DNA of 64,000 nucleotides from Streptomyces sp. NP-1717 (GCF_022695985.1 NZ_JAAPBF010000006.1:21696-85695), one strand, 5' to 3'; counted from the stretch's first letter, positions 45,468-54,966 are shown. Notes: generated from the sequence alone by a model not told the origin. Numbers and translations: made by a program.

Positions 45468-47987
45468 ATGAGCAGCCTCTTTGACGACAGCTTCCTGGCG
45501 GACCTCCAGCCCTCGGCCGAGGAGCCCCCGCCGCCGCCCGAGGACACCGCTCCGGAACAGGTGCCCGACGATCTCTTCGGAGGGAAGTTCGACGTGCCCC
45601 CGCCCAGGGATGCGTACCACCGAGACGGTGCCCCGCGCACGGTCGTGGACCCGGCGGCGCTGCTCGAAGGGCTGAACGACGAGCAGCGCGCCGCCGTCGT
45701 GCACACCGGATCGCCGCTGCTCATCGTGGCGGGCGCGGGCTCCGGCAAGACCCGGGTGCTGACGCACCGGATCGCGCATCTGCTCGGGACCCGCAGCGTG
45801 CATCCGGGCGAGGTACTGGCGATCACGTTCACCAACAAGGCCGCGGGCGAGATGAAGGAGCGCGTCGGACAGCTCGTCGGACCGCGCGCCAACGCCATGT
45901 GGGTGATGACGTTCCACAGCGCCTGCGTGCGGATCCTGCGCCGCGAGTCCAAGCGGCTCGGGTTCACGTCGTCGTTCTCGATCTACGACGCGGCCGACTC
46001 CAAGCGCCTCATGGCCCTGGTCTGCCGCGATCTGGACCTCGACCCCAAGCGCCACCCCCCGAAGGCGTTCAGCGCCAAGATCTCGAACCTGAAGAACGAG
46101 CTGATCGACGAGGAGACCTTCGCCGGCCAGGCGACGGACCCCTTCGAGAAGACGCTGGCCGAGGCGTACCGGATGTACCAGGCGCGGCTGCGCGAGGCCA
46201 ACGCGCTGGACTTCGACGACATCATCATGACGACGGTCCATCTGCTCCAAGCGTTCGGGGACGTCGCCGAGCACTACCGCCGCCGGTTCCGCCACGTCCT
46301 GGTGGACGAGTACCAGGACACCAACCACGCGCAGTACACCCTGGTGCGTGAGCTGGTCGGCCCCTCGGGCGAGGGGGACGACCCGGCCGAGCTGTGCGTC
46401 GTCGGTGACGCGGACCAGTCCATCTACGCCTTCCGGGGCGCCACGATCCGCAACATCCTCCAGTTCGAGGAGGACTACCCGGACGCGACGACGATCCTGC
46501 TGGAGCAGAACTACCGCTCCACCCAGACGATCCTCAGCGCGGCCAACGCGGTCATCGAGCGCAACGAGAGCCGGCGGCCCAAGAATCTCTGGACGAACGC
46601 CGGAGCGGGCGCCCTGATCACCGGGTACGTGGCGGACACCGAGCACGACGAGGCGCAGTTCGTCGCCGACGAGATCGACCGGATGACGGACGCGTCGGAG
46701 GCCAGGGCGGGCGACGTCGCCGTCTTCTACCGGACGAACGCGCAGTCGCGTGTCTTCGAGGAGATCTTCATCCGCGTCGGCCTGCCCTACAAGGTCGTCG
46801 GCGGTGTGCGCTTCTACGAGCGCAAGGAGGTCCGCGATGTGCTCGCCTACCTGCGCGTCCTCGCCAATCCGGAGGACAGCGTCCCGCTGCGCCGGATCCT
46901 GAACGTGCCCAAGCGCGGCATCGGCGACCGGGCCGAGGCGATGATCGACGCGCTCTCGGTGCGGGAGAAGATCTCCTTCGCGCAGGCGCTGCGCCGGGTC
47001 GACGAGGCGTACGGCATGGCGGCCCGCTCGTCGAACGCCGTGAAGCGCTTCAACACGCTGATGGAGGAGTTGCGCACGGTCGTCGAGTCCGGCGCCGGTC
47101 CGGCGACGGTCCTGGAGGCCGTGCTGGAACGGACCGGCTATCTGGCGGAGTTGCAGGCCTCGACCGACCCGCAGGACGAGACGCGGATCGAGAACTTGCA
47201 GGAACTGGCCGCTGTGGCCCTGGAGTTCGAGCAGGAGCGGGCGCAGGCGGCCGGGGCTCAGACGCCGGGGACGGCGGCTGCGGACACCGCAGCGGAGGCG
47301 GGCGGTGCCGGCGCCGACGAGGCGCCCGCCGCGGCCCCGTCCGGGACGCTCGCCGAGTTCCTGGAGCGGGTCGCGCTGGTCGCCGACTCCGACCAGATCC
47401 CCGACGAGGACGAGGACGGCTCCGGTGTCATCACGCTGATGACGCTGCACACCGCGAAGGGGCTGGAATTCCCGGTCGTCTTCCTGACCGGCATGGAGGA
47501 CGGCGTCTTCCCGCACATGCGCGCGCTCGGCCAGGCGAAGGAGCTGGAGGAGGAGCGCAGGCTGGCGTACGTCGGCATCACGCGCGCCCGCGAACGGCTC
47601 TATCTGACCCGGTCCTCGATGCGCAGCGCGTGGGGCCAGCCCTCGTACAACCCGCCGTCGCGCTTCCTGGAGGAGATCCCGGGCGAGCATCTGGCGTGGA
47701 AGCGCACCGGCCCGATGGCCGCCCCCGCCGGGCCGACGTCGGGGATCACGTCCTCGCTGTCCGCGTCCCGCTCACGATCGGGGCCCGCCGGATTCGCCAC
47801 GCGGCGCGCGACCGAGAAGCCGGTCATCTCGCTGGCGGTGGGGGACAGGGTCACGCACGACCAGTTCGGGCTCGGGACGGTCGTCACGGTGACGGGTTCG
47901 GGCGCCGACGCGCAGGCGACCATCGACTTCGGCGACTCGAAGCCGAAGCGGCTGCTGCTGCGGTACGCGCCGGTCGACAAGCTGTAG
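45468..47987 (+). CDS. pcrA: ATP-dependent DNA helicase PcrA/UvrD (superfamily 1)
   Basis: 839 residues. 3 prime-5 prime helicase for nucleotide excision repair and replication restart. Walker A GAGSGKT (about 88-94) after the Q-motif LNDEQRAAV; ITFTNKAAGEMKERV (Ia); Walker B DEYQDTN; motif III GDADQSIYAFRGA; motif IV QNYRST; motif V LMTLHTAKGLEFPVVF; motif VI YVGITRARERLYL. A roughly 60-residue acidic/Pro-rich N-terminal extension precedes the helicase core, as in mycobacterial homologues, and the C-terminus ends in a Tudor-like RNA polymerase-interaction module (VGDRVTHDQFGLGTVVTV). ATG 45468 with GGAAGC. Ends before a terminator shared with the M23 gene. Confidence 0.96.
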   Translation: MSSLFDDSFLADLQPSAEEPPPPPEDTAPEQVPDDLFGGKFDVPPPRDAYHRDGAPRTVVDPAALLEGLNDEQRAAVVHTGSPLLIVAGAGSGKTRVLTHRIAHLLGTRSVHPGEVLAITFTNKAAGEMKERVGQLVGPRANAMWVMTFHSACVRILRRESKRLGFTSSFSIYDAADSKRLMALVCRDLDLDPKRHPPKAFSAKISNLKNELIDEETFAGQATDPFEKTLAEAYRMYQARLREANALDFDDIIMTTVHLLQAFGDVAEHYRRRFRHVLVDEYQDTNHAQYTLVRELVGPSGEGDDPAELCVVGDADQSIYAFRGATIRNILQFEEDYPDATTILLEQNYRSTQTILSAANAVIERNESRRPKNLWTNAGAGALITGYVADTEHDEAQFVADEIDRMTDASEARAGDVAVFYRTNAQSRVFEEIFIRVGLPYKVVGGVRFYERKEVRDVLAYLRVLANPEDSVPLRRILNVPKRGIGDRAEAMIDALSVREKISFAQALRRVDEAYGMAARSSNAVKRFNTLMEELRTVVESGAGPATVLEAVLERTGYLAELQASTDPQDETRIENLQELAAVALEFEQERAQAAGAQTPGTAAADTAAEAGGAGADEAPAAAPSGTLAEFLERVALVADSDQIPDEDEDGSGVITLMTLHTAKGLEFPVVFLTGMEDGVFPHMRALGQAKELEEERRLAYVGITRARERLYLTRSSMRSAWGQPSYNPPSRFLEEIPGEHLAWKRTGPMAAPAGPTSGITSSLSASRSRSGPAGFATRRATEKPVISLAVGDRVTHDQFGLGTVVTVTGSGADAQATIDFGDSKPKRLLLRYAPVDKL

Positions 47988-48024
47988 CGGGCGGCCGGGG
48001 CGCGAGAAGCGAGGGCATGAGGAT

Positions 48025-48049
48025 GCGGCGGGCCGGGAAGGCCCGCCGC
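48025..48049. terminator. Terminator between pcrA and the M23 gene
   Basis: GCGGCGGGCC-GGGAA-GGCCCGCCGC followed by TTCGG: a perfect 10-bp stem in the gap between convergent genes. Confidence 0.83.
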
Positions 48050-48086
48050 TTCGGTGCCAGGGGGAGCCGTCAGCGGCGCGGACCGC

Positions 48087-49667
48087 TTACGACAGTGAGA
48101 GACCGTGGCTGCGGAACCAGGCCAGCGGGTCGATCGCCGCGCCGCCGCCCGGCCGTACCTCGAAGTGCAGGTGCGGACCGGTGGAGTTGCCCGAGTTCCC
48201 GGAGTACGCGATCTCGTCACCGGCCTTGACCGTTCCGGAGCGGATCTTCGTGCTGCTGAGGTGGCAGTACCAGGTCTCGGTGCCGTCGGCGGCGGTCACG
48301 ATCGCCATGTTGCCGTAGGCGTCGTTCCACTGCGTCCGGACGGTGCCGTCCGTCGCCGCCATCACCGGTGTGCCGTACGAGACGGGGAAGTCGATACCCG
48401 TGTGCATCGACATCCAGTTGACGCCGGCCTGGCCGTAGTACGCGCTGAGGGCGTGATTGGCGACGGGGATGGCGAACTTGGGGCGTGCGGCCTCGCGGGC
48501 CGCGGCCTCCGCCTCGCGCTTCTTCTTCTCCGCCGCCTGGCGTTCCTTGAGGTCGATGCGCTCCTGGGTGCGGCTGGCGCGGTCCCCGAAGTCACGCGCG
48601 TCGGCGTCGAGAGCGGCGAGTTGGGTGTCGAGCTTGTTGTTGACCGCGGCGGGCTTGACCGCGGTCGCCTCCGAGGCGGTGACCGTCGTCGAGTCGGCCT
48701 TGGTCTCCTCGGCACCGAGCCCGCCGACCGACGCGGCGGCGATACCGGCGACGCCCATCACACAGGCGGAGGGGACGGCGACGGTCAGCATGGCCGAACG
48801 CTTCGCAGGCGTACGGCGCCTGCCACGACTGCCCCCGGCCGCCCGGCGGACCGGACGCGGGCTGATCGTCGCGGCGGTGACGGTGGCGGCGGCCCCGACG
48901 AGATGGTCCGCGTGCGGGTGTTCCGCGTGCTCGGAGTGCTCCCACTCGGGCGCCGGCTCCGATTCCGACACCTGTTCAGGTTCCGGACCGGGCGTGTCGT
49001 ACTCGTGCTCGTGGCCGCTCTCGTACTCGGGCTGCGCGTACTCGTCCGGCGTGAACTCCGCCTGGCCGTACGCGGGTTCGTGCTGGTGCTCGGCGACGGC
49101 GTCGTAGGCGGCCGGCTCGTGGGCGGCTGGCTCGTACGACGCCGCGTCGTGGGACTCGTACGTCGTGGTGTCGCCGTAGTACTGGTCCGCCGCCGGGGCC
49201 TCGGTCTGGAACGGTACGTCCGGCTGGACCGCCGGTGCTCCCGAGTTCCAGGCGGTGGCGTCGTAGGCGCCGGTGTCGGCGACGGGCTCCGCCCACTGGT
49301 CGGCCGGGGCGCCCTGGCCGGTCGCGTCGTATCCGTAATTGGCCGCCTGGTTCGCCTCGTTCCAGGCGTTGGCGTCCCACTGCCCCGTCGTGTCGTACGA
49401 CTGCTGGGGCTGTGCCGCGTAGGCGTCGTACGCCTCGTACTGAGCCTGGGGTGCCTGCGGCGCCTGTGTCGCGTAGGGGTCGTAACCCTCGTAACCCGCG
49501 TTCCACTGCGCCGAGTCGTACTGACCGCTGTGGTCCGTCTCGTAAGTGACCGTGCCCGCCGGGCTCGTGCCCGGAAGCGCGCCGAAGAGCGGGTCACTGT
49601 CGAAGCTGCCTGTGGAGTAGCCGTCATGGGCGGCGTATCCGGCGTGGGGGTGCTGGTCGTTCACCAA
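48087..49667 (-). CDS. M23 (LytM-type) peptidase with long low-complexity N-terminus
   Basis: 526 residues. The first 260 are unusual: Tyr/Ala/Asp/Gln-rich, with repeats of the type YDAYAAQ, YDATAWN and YEPAAHEPAAYD, then Glu/His-rich. A basic stretch (RRAAGGSRGRRRTPAKR) and one hydrophobic segment (about 290-318, TVAVPSACVMGVAGIAAASV) follow, then a short coiled coil and the M23 domain with HTGIDFPVSYGTPV, WYCHLS and HLHFEVRPGG zinc ligands. It is thus a membrane-anchored wall hydrolase with a large cytoplasmic disordered tail, perhaps for division-site targeting. Start GTG 49667 preceded by GAGAGAAG. Converges with pcrA. Confidence 0.92.
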   Translation of the reverse strand: MVNDQHPHAGYAAHDGYSTGSFDSDPLFGALPGTSPAGTVTYETDHSGQYDSAQWNAGYEGYDPYATQAPQAPQAQYEAYDAYAAQPQQSYDTTGQWDANAWNEANQAANYGYDATGQGAPADQWAEPVADTGAYDATAWNSGAPAVQPDVPFQTEAPAADQYYGDTTTYESHDAASYEPAAHEPAAYDAVAEHQHEPAYGQAEFTPDEYAQPEYESGHEHEYDTPGPEPEQVSESEPAPEWEHSEHAEHPHADHLVGAAATVTAATISPRPVRRAAGGSRGRRRTPAKRSAMLTVAVPSACVMGVAGIAAASVGGLGAEETKADSTTVTASEATAVKPAAVNNKLDTQLAALDADARDFGDRASRTQERIDLKERQAAEKKKREAEAAAREAARPKFAIPVANHALSAYYGQAGVNWMSMHTGIDFPVSYGTPVMAATDGTVRTQWNDAYGNMAIVTAADGTETWYCHLSSTKIRSGTVKAGDEIAYSGNSGNSTGPHLHFEVRPGGGAAIDPLAWFRSHGLSLS

Positions 49668-49752
49668 CTTCTCTCTCGCCTCGGCAGCAGGACCAGGCTC
49701 CTGGGGCCGCCTTGACGAACAGAGGGACCCAGAAGGGAAAGCAGTGGCCGCG

Positions 49753-49782
49753 ACTGTACCCGGCGGTATGCGACGGCGACAA
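49753..49782 (-). promoter_or_regulatory. Candidate promoter of the M23 gene
   Basis: Minus strand TTGTCG (49782-49777), 18-bp spacer, TACAGT (49758-49753), about 85 bp before the start codon. The remaining 290-bp gap up to the lipase gene is AT-richer than average with several TCGA steps; nothing else could be assigned. Confidence 0.42.
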
Positions 49783-49960
49783 TCTTCGGCGGCTTCCGGG
49801 CGCTCTGGAAACGGGCATTCGGCCGTCTTTCGGCGAACTGCGGGCGCACCTTTGGTAGTACGTTCGAAGTCCGTTCGATTTCAACGGTGTCGGTGAGGTG
49901 TCGAACCGACATCGAATCGGGCGTGGCCGCAACCAAATTCCGATGTCGGCGTTTGGGGCG

Positions 49961-50872
49961 TCACGCCACGGATATCGCCCCGCCCGCCTGGTCCTCCGTG
50001 CTCTGAGTGCCGCCGCCCGCCCATTCGGCCGACTCGATGAGGCCCGCGAGGTCGTCGTCGCCGTCGTGCTCCAGGACATACCGGATACCGGCGGCGACGG
50101 CCGGGTGCACCGGCAGTGCGAGGTGGCCGATACCGGTCACTCCCACGTTCTCCGCGACGAGGTCCGGGTGCTCGACGCGGGCGGCGCCGACCGGTGACAT
50201 GACCTGGTCGAGATCGCTCCAGAAGCTGACGAACCGGGTCCGGCAGCCGGGCGCCGGCTCCCGCAGCTCCTCGATCAGGTCCGAGCCGGGCCGCATCTGC
50301 CGGACGACGGGGTGCGCGCTCGCGAGCGGGATGGCGGCGGTGCCGGCGTGCGGGGTGCCCATGGTGACCAGGGTCCGCACCCGTGCGTCGCCGTCCAGTC
50401 GCTGTACGTAATACCTGCCGATCAGGCCGCCGAGGCTGTGGCCGACGATGTCGACCTCGCGGTGCCCCGTACGGGCGCAGATCTCCTCGATGTGGCGGCC
50501 CAGTACCTCGGCCGCCAGCCGGATGTCGCTGGTCAGAGGCGAGAAATTGAGGGATTCGAGATGCCGCCAGCCGTGCCTGGCCAGTGAGCGGCGCAGCAGG
50601 ACGAAGACGGAGCGGTTGTCCACGAAGCCGTGCAGGAGCAGGACCGGCGGCCGTGAGCGGCCCTCCGTGGGCAGGGTGGCCGCCTCGGGCGGCAGCTCGG
50701 ACGCGGGGCGCTCATTGGCGATACCACCCGGATAGAGGACCAGGTGCCCGGCGAGGATCGCCAGCTCAAGGGCCGAGGCCCGCAGGAGGGTGACGGGCAG
50801 CTCCCAGGCCGCCGGCCGACGCACCACGGACGGAAAGGGCGAGAAGAGCTCGGAGAAAGGCGGGATCTTCAT
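49961..50872 (-). CDS. Alpha/beta hydrolase, triacylglycerol lipase-like
   Basis: 303 residues. PPVLLLHGFVDNRSVF carries the oxyanion His-Gly; the nucleophile elbow is VDIVGHSLGGLIGRYY (Ser in GHSLG); the Asp is expected near FWSDLDQV and the His in GIGHLALP. An N-terminal hydrophobic helix (LLRASALELAILAGHLVLYP, about 29-48) could anchor it in the membrane. Resembles Streptomyces cytoplasmic-face lipases/esterases; the substrate is not determined. ATG 50872 with GGGAGGTAGG upstream. The C-terminal 30 residues are low complexity. Confidence 0.88.
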   Translation of the reverse strand: MKIPPFSELFSPFPSVVRRPAAWELPVTLLRASALELAILAGHLVLYPGGIANERPASELPPEAATLPTEGRSRPPVLLLHGFVDNRSVFVLLRRSLARHGWRHLESLNFSPLTSDIRLAAEVLGRHIEEICARTGHREVDIVGHSLGGLIGRYYVQRLDGDARVRTLVTMGTPHAGTAAIPLASAHPVVRQMRPGSDLIEELREPAPGCRTRFVSFWSDLDQVMSPVGAARVEHPDLVAENVGVTGIGHLALPVHPAVAAGIRYVLEHDGDDDLAGLIESAEWAGGGTQSTEDQAGGAISVA

Positions 50873-51099
50873 TGACCTACCTCCCTACGCCACACGGGAA
50901 GCGGCTCCCTTGCGGCTCCCGTGCCGGGTGGGGCCGGCACAGCGCAGAGTGAACATGTCCCAATGTGTGATTTCCCCCTCCCCGGCCACCGCGAAACAGC
51001 CGCGTGAGAGATGCTGGAGATAACGTTCGTTCACTCTCCGTCCCTCGCCGGTACGGGGACCCGTGCCAATGACGACGAAGTCGGTATGTGGAGGCAGTG

Positions 51100-51513
51100 A
51101 TGGGTGTGACCGGTCCGATCCGTGTGGTGGTGGCGAAACCGGGTCTCGACGGCCACGATCGCGGGGCCAAGGTCATCGCGCGAGCGTTGCGGGATGCGGG
51201 TATGGAGGTCATCTACACCGGGCTGCACCAGACGCCCGAGCAGATCGTGGACACCGCGCTCCAGGAGGACGCCGACGCGATCGGCCTGTCGATCCTGTCC
51301 GGCGCGCACAACACGCTGTTCGCGAAGGTCATCGATCTGCTGGACCAGCACGACGCGCTGGACATCAAGGTCTTCGGCGGCGGCATCATCCCGGAGGCGG
51401 ACATCGCGCCCCTGAAGGAGAAGGGCGTGGCGGAGATCTTCACGCCGGGCGCGACGACGACGTCGATCGTCGACTGGGTGAACGCGAACGTCCGGCAGCC
51501 CGCGGGGGCGTAG
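51100..51513 (+). CDS. icmB: Cobalamin-binding small subunit of an acyl-CoA mutase (IcmB-like)
   Basis: 137 residues, a stand-alone B12-binding Rossmann-like domain. [11 protein letters not shown] provides the base-off cobalt ligand His (DxHxxG), then [10 protein letters not shown] (SxL) and [10 protein letters not shown] (GG). Such small subunits pair with a separate large subunit: IcmA (isobutyryl-CoA mutase) or related mutases. The S. coelicolor gene at this position is, from memory, icmB, distant from icmA. Start ATG 51100 with GGAG six bases upstream; GTG 51088 is in frame. No large subunit in this window. Confidence 0.88.
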   Translation: MGVTGPIRVVVAKPGLDGHDRGAKVIARALRDAGMEVIYTGLHQTPEQIVDTALQEDADAIGLSILSGAHNTLFAKVIDLLDQHDALDIKVFGGGIIPEADIAPLKEKGVAEIFTPGATTTSIVDWVNANVRQPAGA

Positions 51514-51559
51514 CGCGCGGTGCGGCGGCCGGGCCGCACGGCTCGCGGGCGCGCGGGCC

Positions 51560-53200
51560 TCAGTCGCCCGCCGGGCCGCTCGCTCCCGCCGGGTCCTCAC
51601 CCGCCAGTTCCGACAGCATCGCGGCGCGCAGCCGCAGCGTGGAGACCAGGCGCTGGAACGCCTCCGACCAGTAGCCGCCCGCTCCCGGTGACGAGCCCTC
51701 CGACTCGTCCGGGGTGGCGGTGAGGATCTCCAGACGGGACGCCTCCGCCGGGTTCAGGCAGCGTTCGGCCAGGCCCATCACACCGCTGAAGCTCCACGGG
51801 TAACTCCCCCCGTCCCGCGCGATGTCGAGCGCGTCGACCACCGCGCGGCCCAGCGGTCCGGACCACGGCACCGCGCAGACCCCGAGGAGCTGGAACGCCT
51901 CCGAGAGGCCGTGCGCCGCGATGAACCCGGCCACCCAATCGGCCCGTTCCGCCGCGGGCAGGGTGGCGAGCAGCTTCGCCCGTTCCGCGAGGGACGACGC
52001 CCCCGGGCCGGTGGCCGGGGACGCGGCCGGCGGGCCGAGCAGGGCGTGGGCCCAGTGGGCGTCCCGCTGGCGGACGGCGGCGCGGCACCACGCCGCATGC
52101 AGTTCGTCCCTCCAGCCGTCGAGGACCGGCAGCGTCACGATCTCCTCGGGCGTACGGCCCCCCAGCCGGTCCGGCCAGACCGAGAGCGGCGTCGCCTCCA
52201 CCAACTGGCCCAGCCACCAGGAGCGTTCGCCCCGGCCGCTGGGCGGTGTCGGGCTCACCCCGTCGCGCTGCATCTCCGCGTCGCACTCGTGCGGCGCCTC
52301 GACGACGACGGTCGCGGCCGTGGGGCCGCCGGCGCGGTCCAGGCTCACGCACGTGGCCGCCCGTGCCGCCATCCGCGCGGCCAGCGCGGAGTTCGGCAGC
52401 GCGGACAGCAACTCGGCGGCGGTCGCGCGGACATTGCGGCTGCGGTCGGAGAGCGACTCCTCCAGGAAGGGCTCGTCGAGGTCGGAGAGTCCGGCGCGCA
52501 GCGAGTCGAGGAACATCAGCCGGTCCTCGGCGCGCTCGGTCGGCCATGTCGTGGCGAGCAGCGCCCGCGCCGCGTTCGCGTCCCGGGCCCGGACGGCCGC
52601 CAGCAGGGCGACGCGCTCGGCGAACAGCCCCTGCTCCCACAACTGCCGTACGGCTTCCGTGTCCTGGGCGTCCGGCAGGACGGCGCCGCCGGACCCGCCG
52701 CGCAGCGCGAACTTCCAGTCCGGGTTGAGGCGCGCGAGCCAGAGCCCGCGCGGTCCGGCGAACGCGAGGACGCGCGGCCGCAGGTCGTTGCGCACGTGCG
52801 CGGCGTCGAGCAGCGCGGGCAGTGCGGCGGCGGGGGCGCGGTAACCGTGGTCGTTGGCCGCGGTGAGCCACTGGGGGAGCAGTTCGGTCAGGTCGGGGGC
52901 CGTACCGCGTCTGCCGCCCGAACCGGCGGGAGCCGTACGGTCGGCCAGCAGCTGGGTGAGGCGCCGGCGCGCGGGCGCCGGAAGTTCGCGGCGGTCGTCG
53001 TGCGGCGCGGGCTCCGGCCGGGCGGCGGCACGTGCGGGCAGCAGCCCCGCCCGCCGCCGCAGCGTGTGGAGTGCGGCGGCGTCGAGCAGCGCGACGGGCG
53101 CGTCCTGGCCGGAGGCCCCGATGTCCGCGGGCGGCGTGCGCCGGTCGGTGCCGAGCAGGGCCGACGTGACGAGTTCTTCCCAGGGGGTGGTGCCGGTCAT
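51560..53200 (-). CDS. DUF5691 family protein
   Basis: 546 residues, cytoplasmic and mostly alpha-helical. Starts TPWEELVTSALLGTDRRTPP; the middle contains HEAT-like pairs (LFAERVALLAAVRARDANAA and FLEESLSDRSRNVRATAAEL); late conserved patches are PWSFSGVMGLAERCLNPAEA and a Trp-rich centre (SWWLGQLVEATPL). Catalytic residues are not evident. It lies downstream of the SWIM-protein gene on the same strand and belongs to the divergent MoxR/VWA gene set; HEAT-like repeats suggest an adaptor. Start ATG 53200. The frame is open another 108 codons upstream, but these cover repeat copy D. Confidence 0.82.
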   Translation of the reverse strand: MTGTTPWEELVTSALLGTDRRTPPADIGASGQDAPVALLDAAALHTLRRRAGLLPARAAARPEPAPHDDRRELPAPARRRLTQLLADRTAPAGSGGRRGTAPDLTELLPQWLTAANDHGYRAPAAALPALLDAAHVRNDLRPRVLAFAGPRGLWLARLNPDWKFALRGGSGGAVLPDAQDTEAVRQLWEQGLFAERVALLAAVRARDANAARALLATTWPTERAEDRLMFLDSLRAGLSDLDEPFLEESLSDRSRNVRATAAELLSALPNSALAARMAARAATCVSLDRAGGPTAATVVVEAPHECDAEMQRDGVSPTPPSGRGERSWWLGQLVEATPLSVWPDRLGGRTPEEIVTLPVLDGWRDELHAAWCRAAVRQRDAHWAHALLGPPAASPATGPGASSLAERAKLLATLPAAERADWVAGFIAAHGLSEAFQLLGVCAVPWSGPLGRAVVDALDIARDGGSYPWSFSGVMGLAERCLNPAEASRLEILTATPDESEGSSPGAGGYWSEAFQRLVSTLRLRAAMLSELAGEDPAGASGPAGD

Positions 53201-53293
53201 CGGGTGCCTCCGTACGTATGGATAAGGGGACGGCGTTGGGTCTTGCCGGACCAGGTGGCGTCGGCTGGGGAGGGTTGGCCGGGTCGCGGGGCC

Positions 53294-53460
53294 GGGGCGT
53301 GGTTGAGAAGTTCCGCCTGCCCTGCGGCGCCCGGCACGCTCGCCGTCCGAGGACGGCGGGTCCATCCATGACGCCGATCCTCCGCCTCGCGATCGCACGC
53401 ACCTGACGCCGCGGGTCCCGCCCTTCGGGCGCGGACGGCGCCACTTCTGAAACACGCCCC
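53294..53460. mobile_element. MITE-like element, copy D
   Basis: 167 bp between the DUF5691 and SWIM genes. Terminal repeats start GGGGCGTGGTTGAGAAGT (53294-53311) and match the right end (53443-53460) at 16 of 18. The interior CCTCCGCCTCGCGAT is the copy A/B core; the right part equals copy C. Most diverged copy; no TA flank. Confidence 0.5.
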
Positions 53461-53476
53461 TCGTGGGCCGCTCGTT

Positions 53477-53542
53477 CTCAATTGCCGGGCGGGCTGGACG
53501 CGGTCCGTCCGACGGGCGTTTCAAGCCCGTCCGGCAATTGAG
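53477..53542. repeat. Long inverted repeat with CTCAATTGCCGG arms
   Basis: Arms CTCAATTGCCGG (53477-53488) and CCGGCAATTGAG (53531-53542) are perfect, and the next seven bases pair with one mismatch (19-bp stem). This looks like a foldback I recall as common in intergenic regions of Streptomyces genomes. It fills the rest of the 366-bp gap upstream of DUF5691 together with copy D and probably ends the SWIM transcript. Confidence 0.62.
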
Positions 53543-53566
53543 GACGGACCGGTTGCCGGGGGCCGG

Positions 53567-54946
53567 TCATGTCAGCCGGACCGTTTCCGGGGAGTCCGCG
53601 GACCACGCGGAGAGCGGTGTGAATCCGCGATGGCCGCACTCACCGAAGACCGTGACCGGCCCGCCGCCGGACAGCGCGACGAGTCTCCACATCCCCGACC
53701 ACGAGACCGGCGCGATCGGCAGGGCCGACTCCCCGTCCGCGTCGGCGAGCTGCCACTCGCCCTTGCCCGGGTCCCCGGCGGGCACGGTGACGACATCGGT
53801 CAGCGTCACCGGCCAGGACTCCAGCCACGGATCGTCCCGCAGCGCCGTGCCGTACGCCTCCACCGCCGCCGTGGTCGTCCCGCCCGGTGGCGGCGGCCCG
53901 CCCGGCTCCCCGATGCCCGTCTCCTCGCCCAGGTCGGCCCGCAACTGCCCCGCTCCCGTGTGCGGCGTCAGCTCGGCCTCGATCACCCGGCCCACCGGCA
54001 GCGCCGGCTGCGGTGAACGCCCCGCGGCGCCGAACCCCAGCACCAGAGCCGTACGCCCCGACTCCCGCCCGTGCAGCCAGATCCGGCGTGTGGTGATCTT
54101 GCCGTCCGACCTGTCGTACTGCGAGAGGACCAGCCAGCGGTCCTTGACCGGCGTGCCGTCGGCGGGGGAGGGGAGACCGACCCGCGTACGGACCGTCGTC
54201 GCCAGCGGCGCGGGCAGCCGGTCGATCCCCAGCCAGCCCACGACCAGCAGACGCAGCAGCGCCGACTCCTCGAGCAGCCGCACCGGCCAGCCCGCCCCCG
54301 AACCCGGGATCGACCCCAACTCCCGCACCCGCGCGGCCAGTCCGGGCGCCTGCGCGTCCACCATGCGGGCGGCCGTCTCCTCCCACAGCCCGTAGCCCGA
54401 CCGCTCGGCCGCCGCCAGTCCGCCGCGCAGCAGATCCGTCAGCCGCTGTTCGAGCTCGCGCGCCCCGGCCGTGATCCGGGCCGCCCTGCGCTCCGCCCGG
54501 CGCCTGGCCGCCTCCGGGTCGGCCTGCCCGGCGGCCCCGGCGGCCTCGTCCTTCGCCTTCCGCTCCTTGGCGTCGGCCCGCTCCCGGCGGCCCCCCAGCC
54601 ACTCCTCCGCCCAGTCGGGCGCGGCCCCGTCCCCGACGTCCACGACCTGTCCGACGGCCGGTGTCCCGTCGTCCGCCCAGAGCAGCAGCAGCCCCAGAGC
54701 GTGCTTGCACGGGAACTTCCGGCTCGGGCAACTGCACGTGTACGCCGGGCCTTTCGTATCTATCACCGTCTGATACGGCTTCTTCCCGCTCCCCTTGCAC
54801 AGCCCCCACACGGCCCCCTCGCCGCTGCTGCCCATGTCCGACCACGGCCCGGCCTCGCTGAGCCTGGCGCCCGCCTTGCGTGACGCGGCGTCAGGCGCCA
54901 GGGCCAGCACCTGTTCCACCGTCCAGCGCACCCCCGCTTCATCCAT
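53567..54946 (-). CDS. SWIM zinc-finger protein
   Basis: 459 residues. SWIM motif at 71-82: YTCSCPSRKFPCKHALGL, i.e. CxCx6CxH with C71, C73, C80 and H82. A Lys/Glu/Ala-rich coiled segment (about 125-165) and a long C-terminal region with paired beta segments (TTRRIWLHGRESGRTALVLG, VGRVIEAELTPH) follow. SWIM domains bind DNA or proteins. Comparable genes sit beside MoxR-type ATPase and VWA genes in other bacteria (E. coli yehQ with yehL/yehM/yehP, from memory). Start ATG 54946 (MDEAGVRW) without a ribosome site; a -10-like TAACGT ends seven bases upstream, so the mRNA may be leaderless. Confidence 0.88.
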   Translation of the reverse strand: MDEAGVRWTVEQVLALAPDAASRKAGARLSEAGPWSDMGSSGEGAVWGLCKGSGKKPYQTVIDTKGPAYTCSCPSRKFPCKHALGLLLLWADDGTPAVGQVVDVGDGAAPDWAEEWLGGRRERADAKERKAKDEAAGAAGQADPEAARRRAERRAARITAGARELEQRLTDLLRGGLAAAERSGYGLWEETAARMVDAQAPGLAARVRELGSIPGSGAGWPVRLLEESALLRLLVVGWLGIDRLPAPLATTVRTRVGLPSPADGTPVKDRWLVLSQYDRSDGKITTRRIWLHGRESGRTALVLGFGAAGRSPQPALPVGRVIEAELTPHTGAGQLRADLGEETGIGEPGGPPPPGGTTTAAVEAYGTALRDDPWLESWPVTLTDVVTVPAGDPGKGEWQLADADGESALPIAPVSWSGMWRLVALSGGGPVTVFGECGHRGFTPLSAWSADSPETVRLT

Positions 54947-54966
54947 GCCCACGACGTTAGGCCGTA

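Noticed and set aside
49864..49878. LexA/SOS-box-like TCGAAGTCCGTTCGA upstream of the M23 gene
   Set aside because: The actinobacterial SOS box needs CGAAC-N4-GTTCG; here the spacing is one base short and one arm is mismatched.
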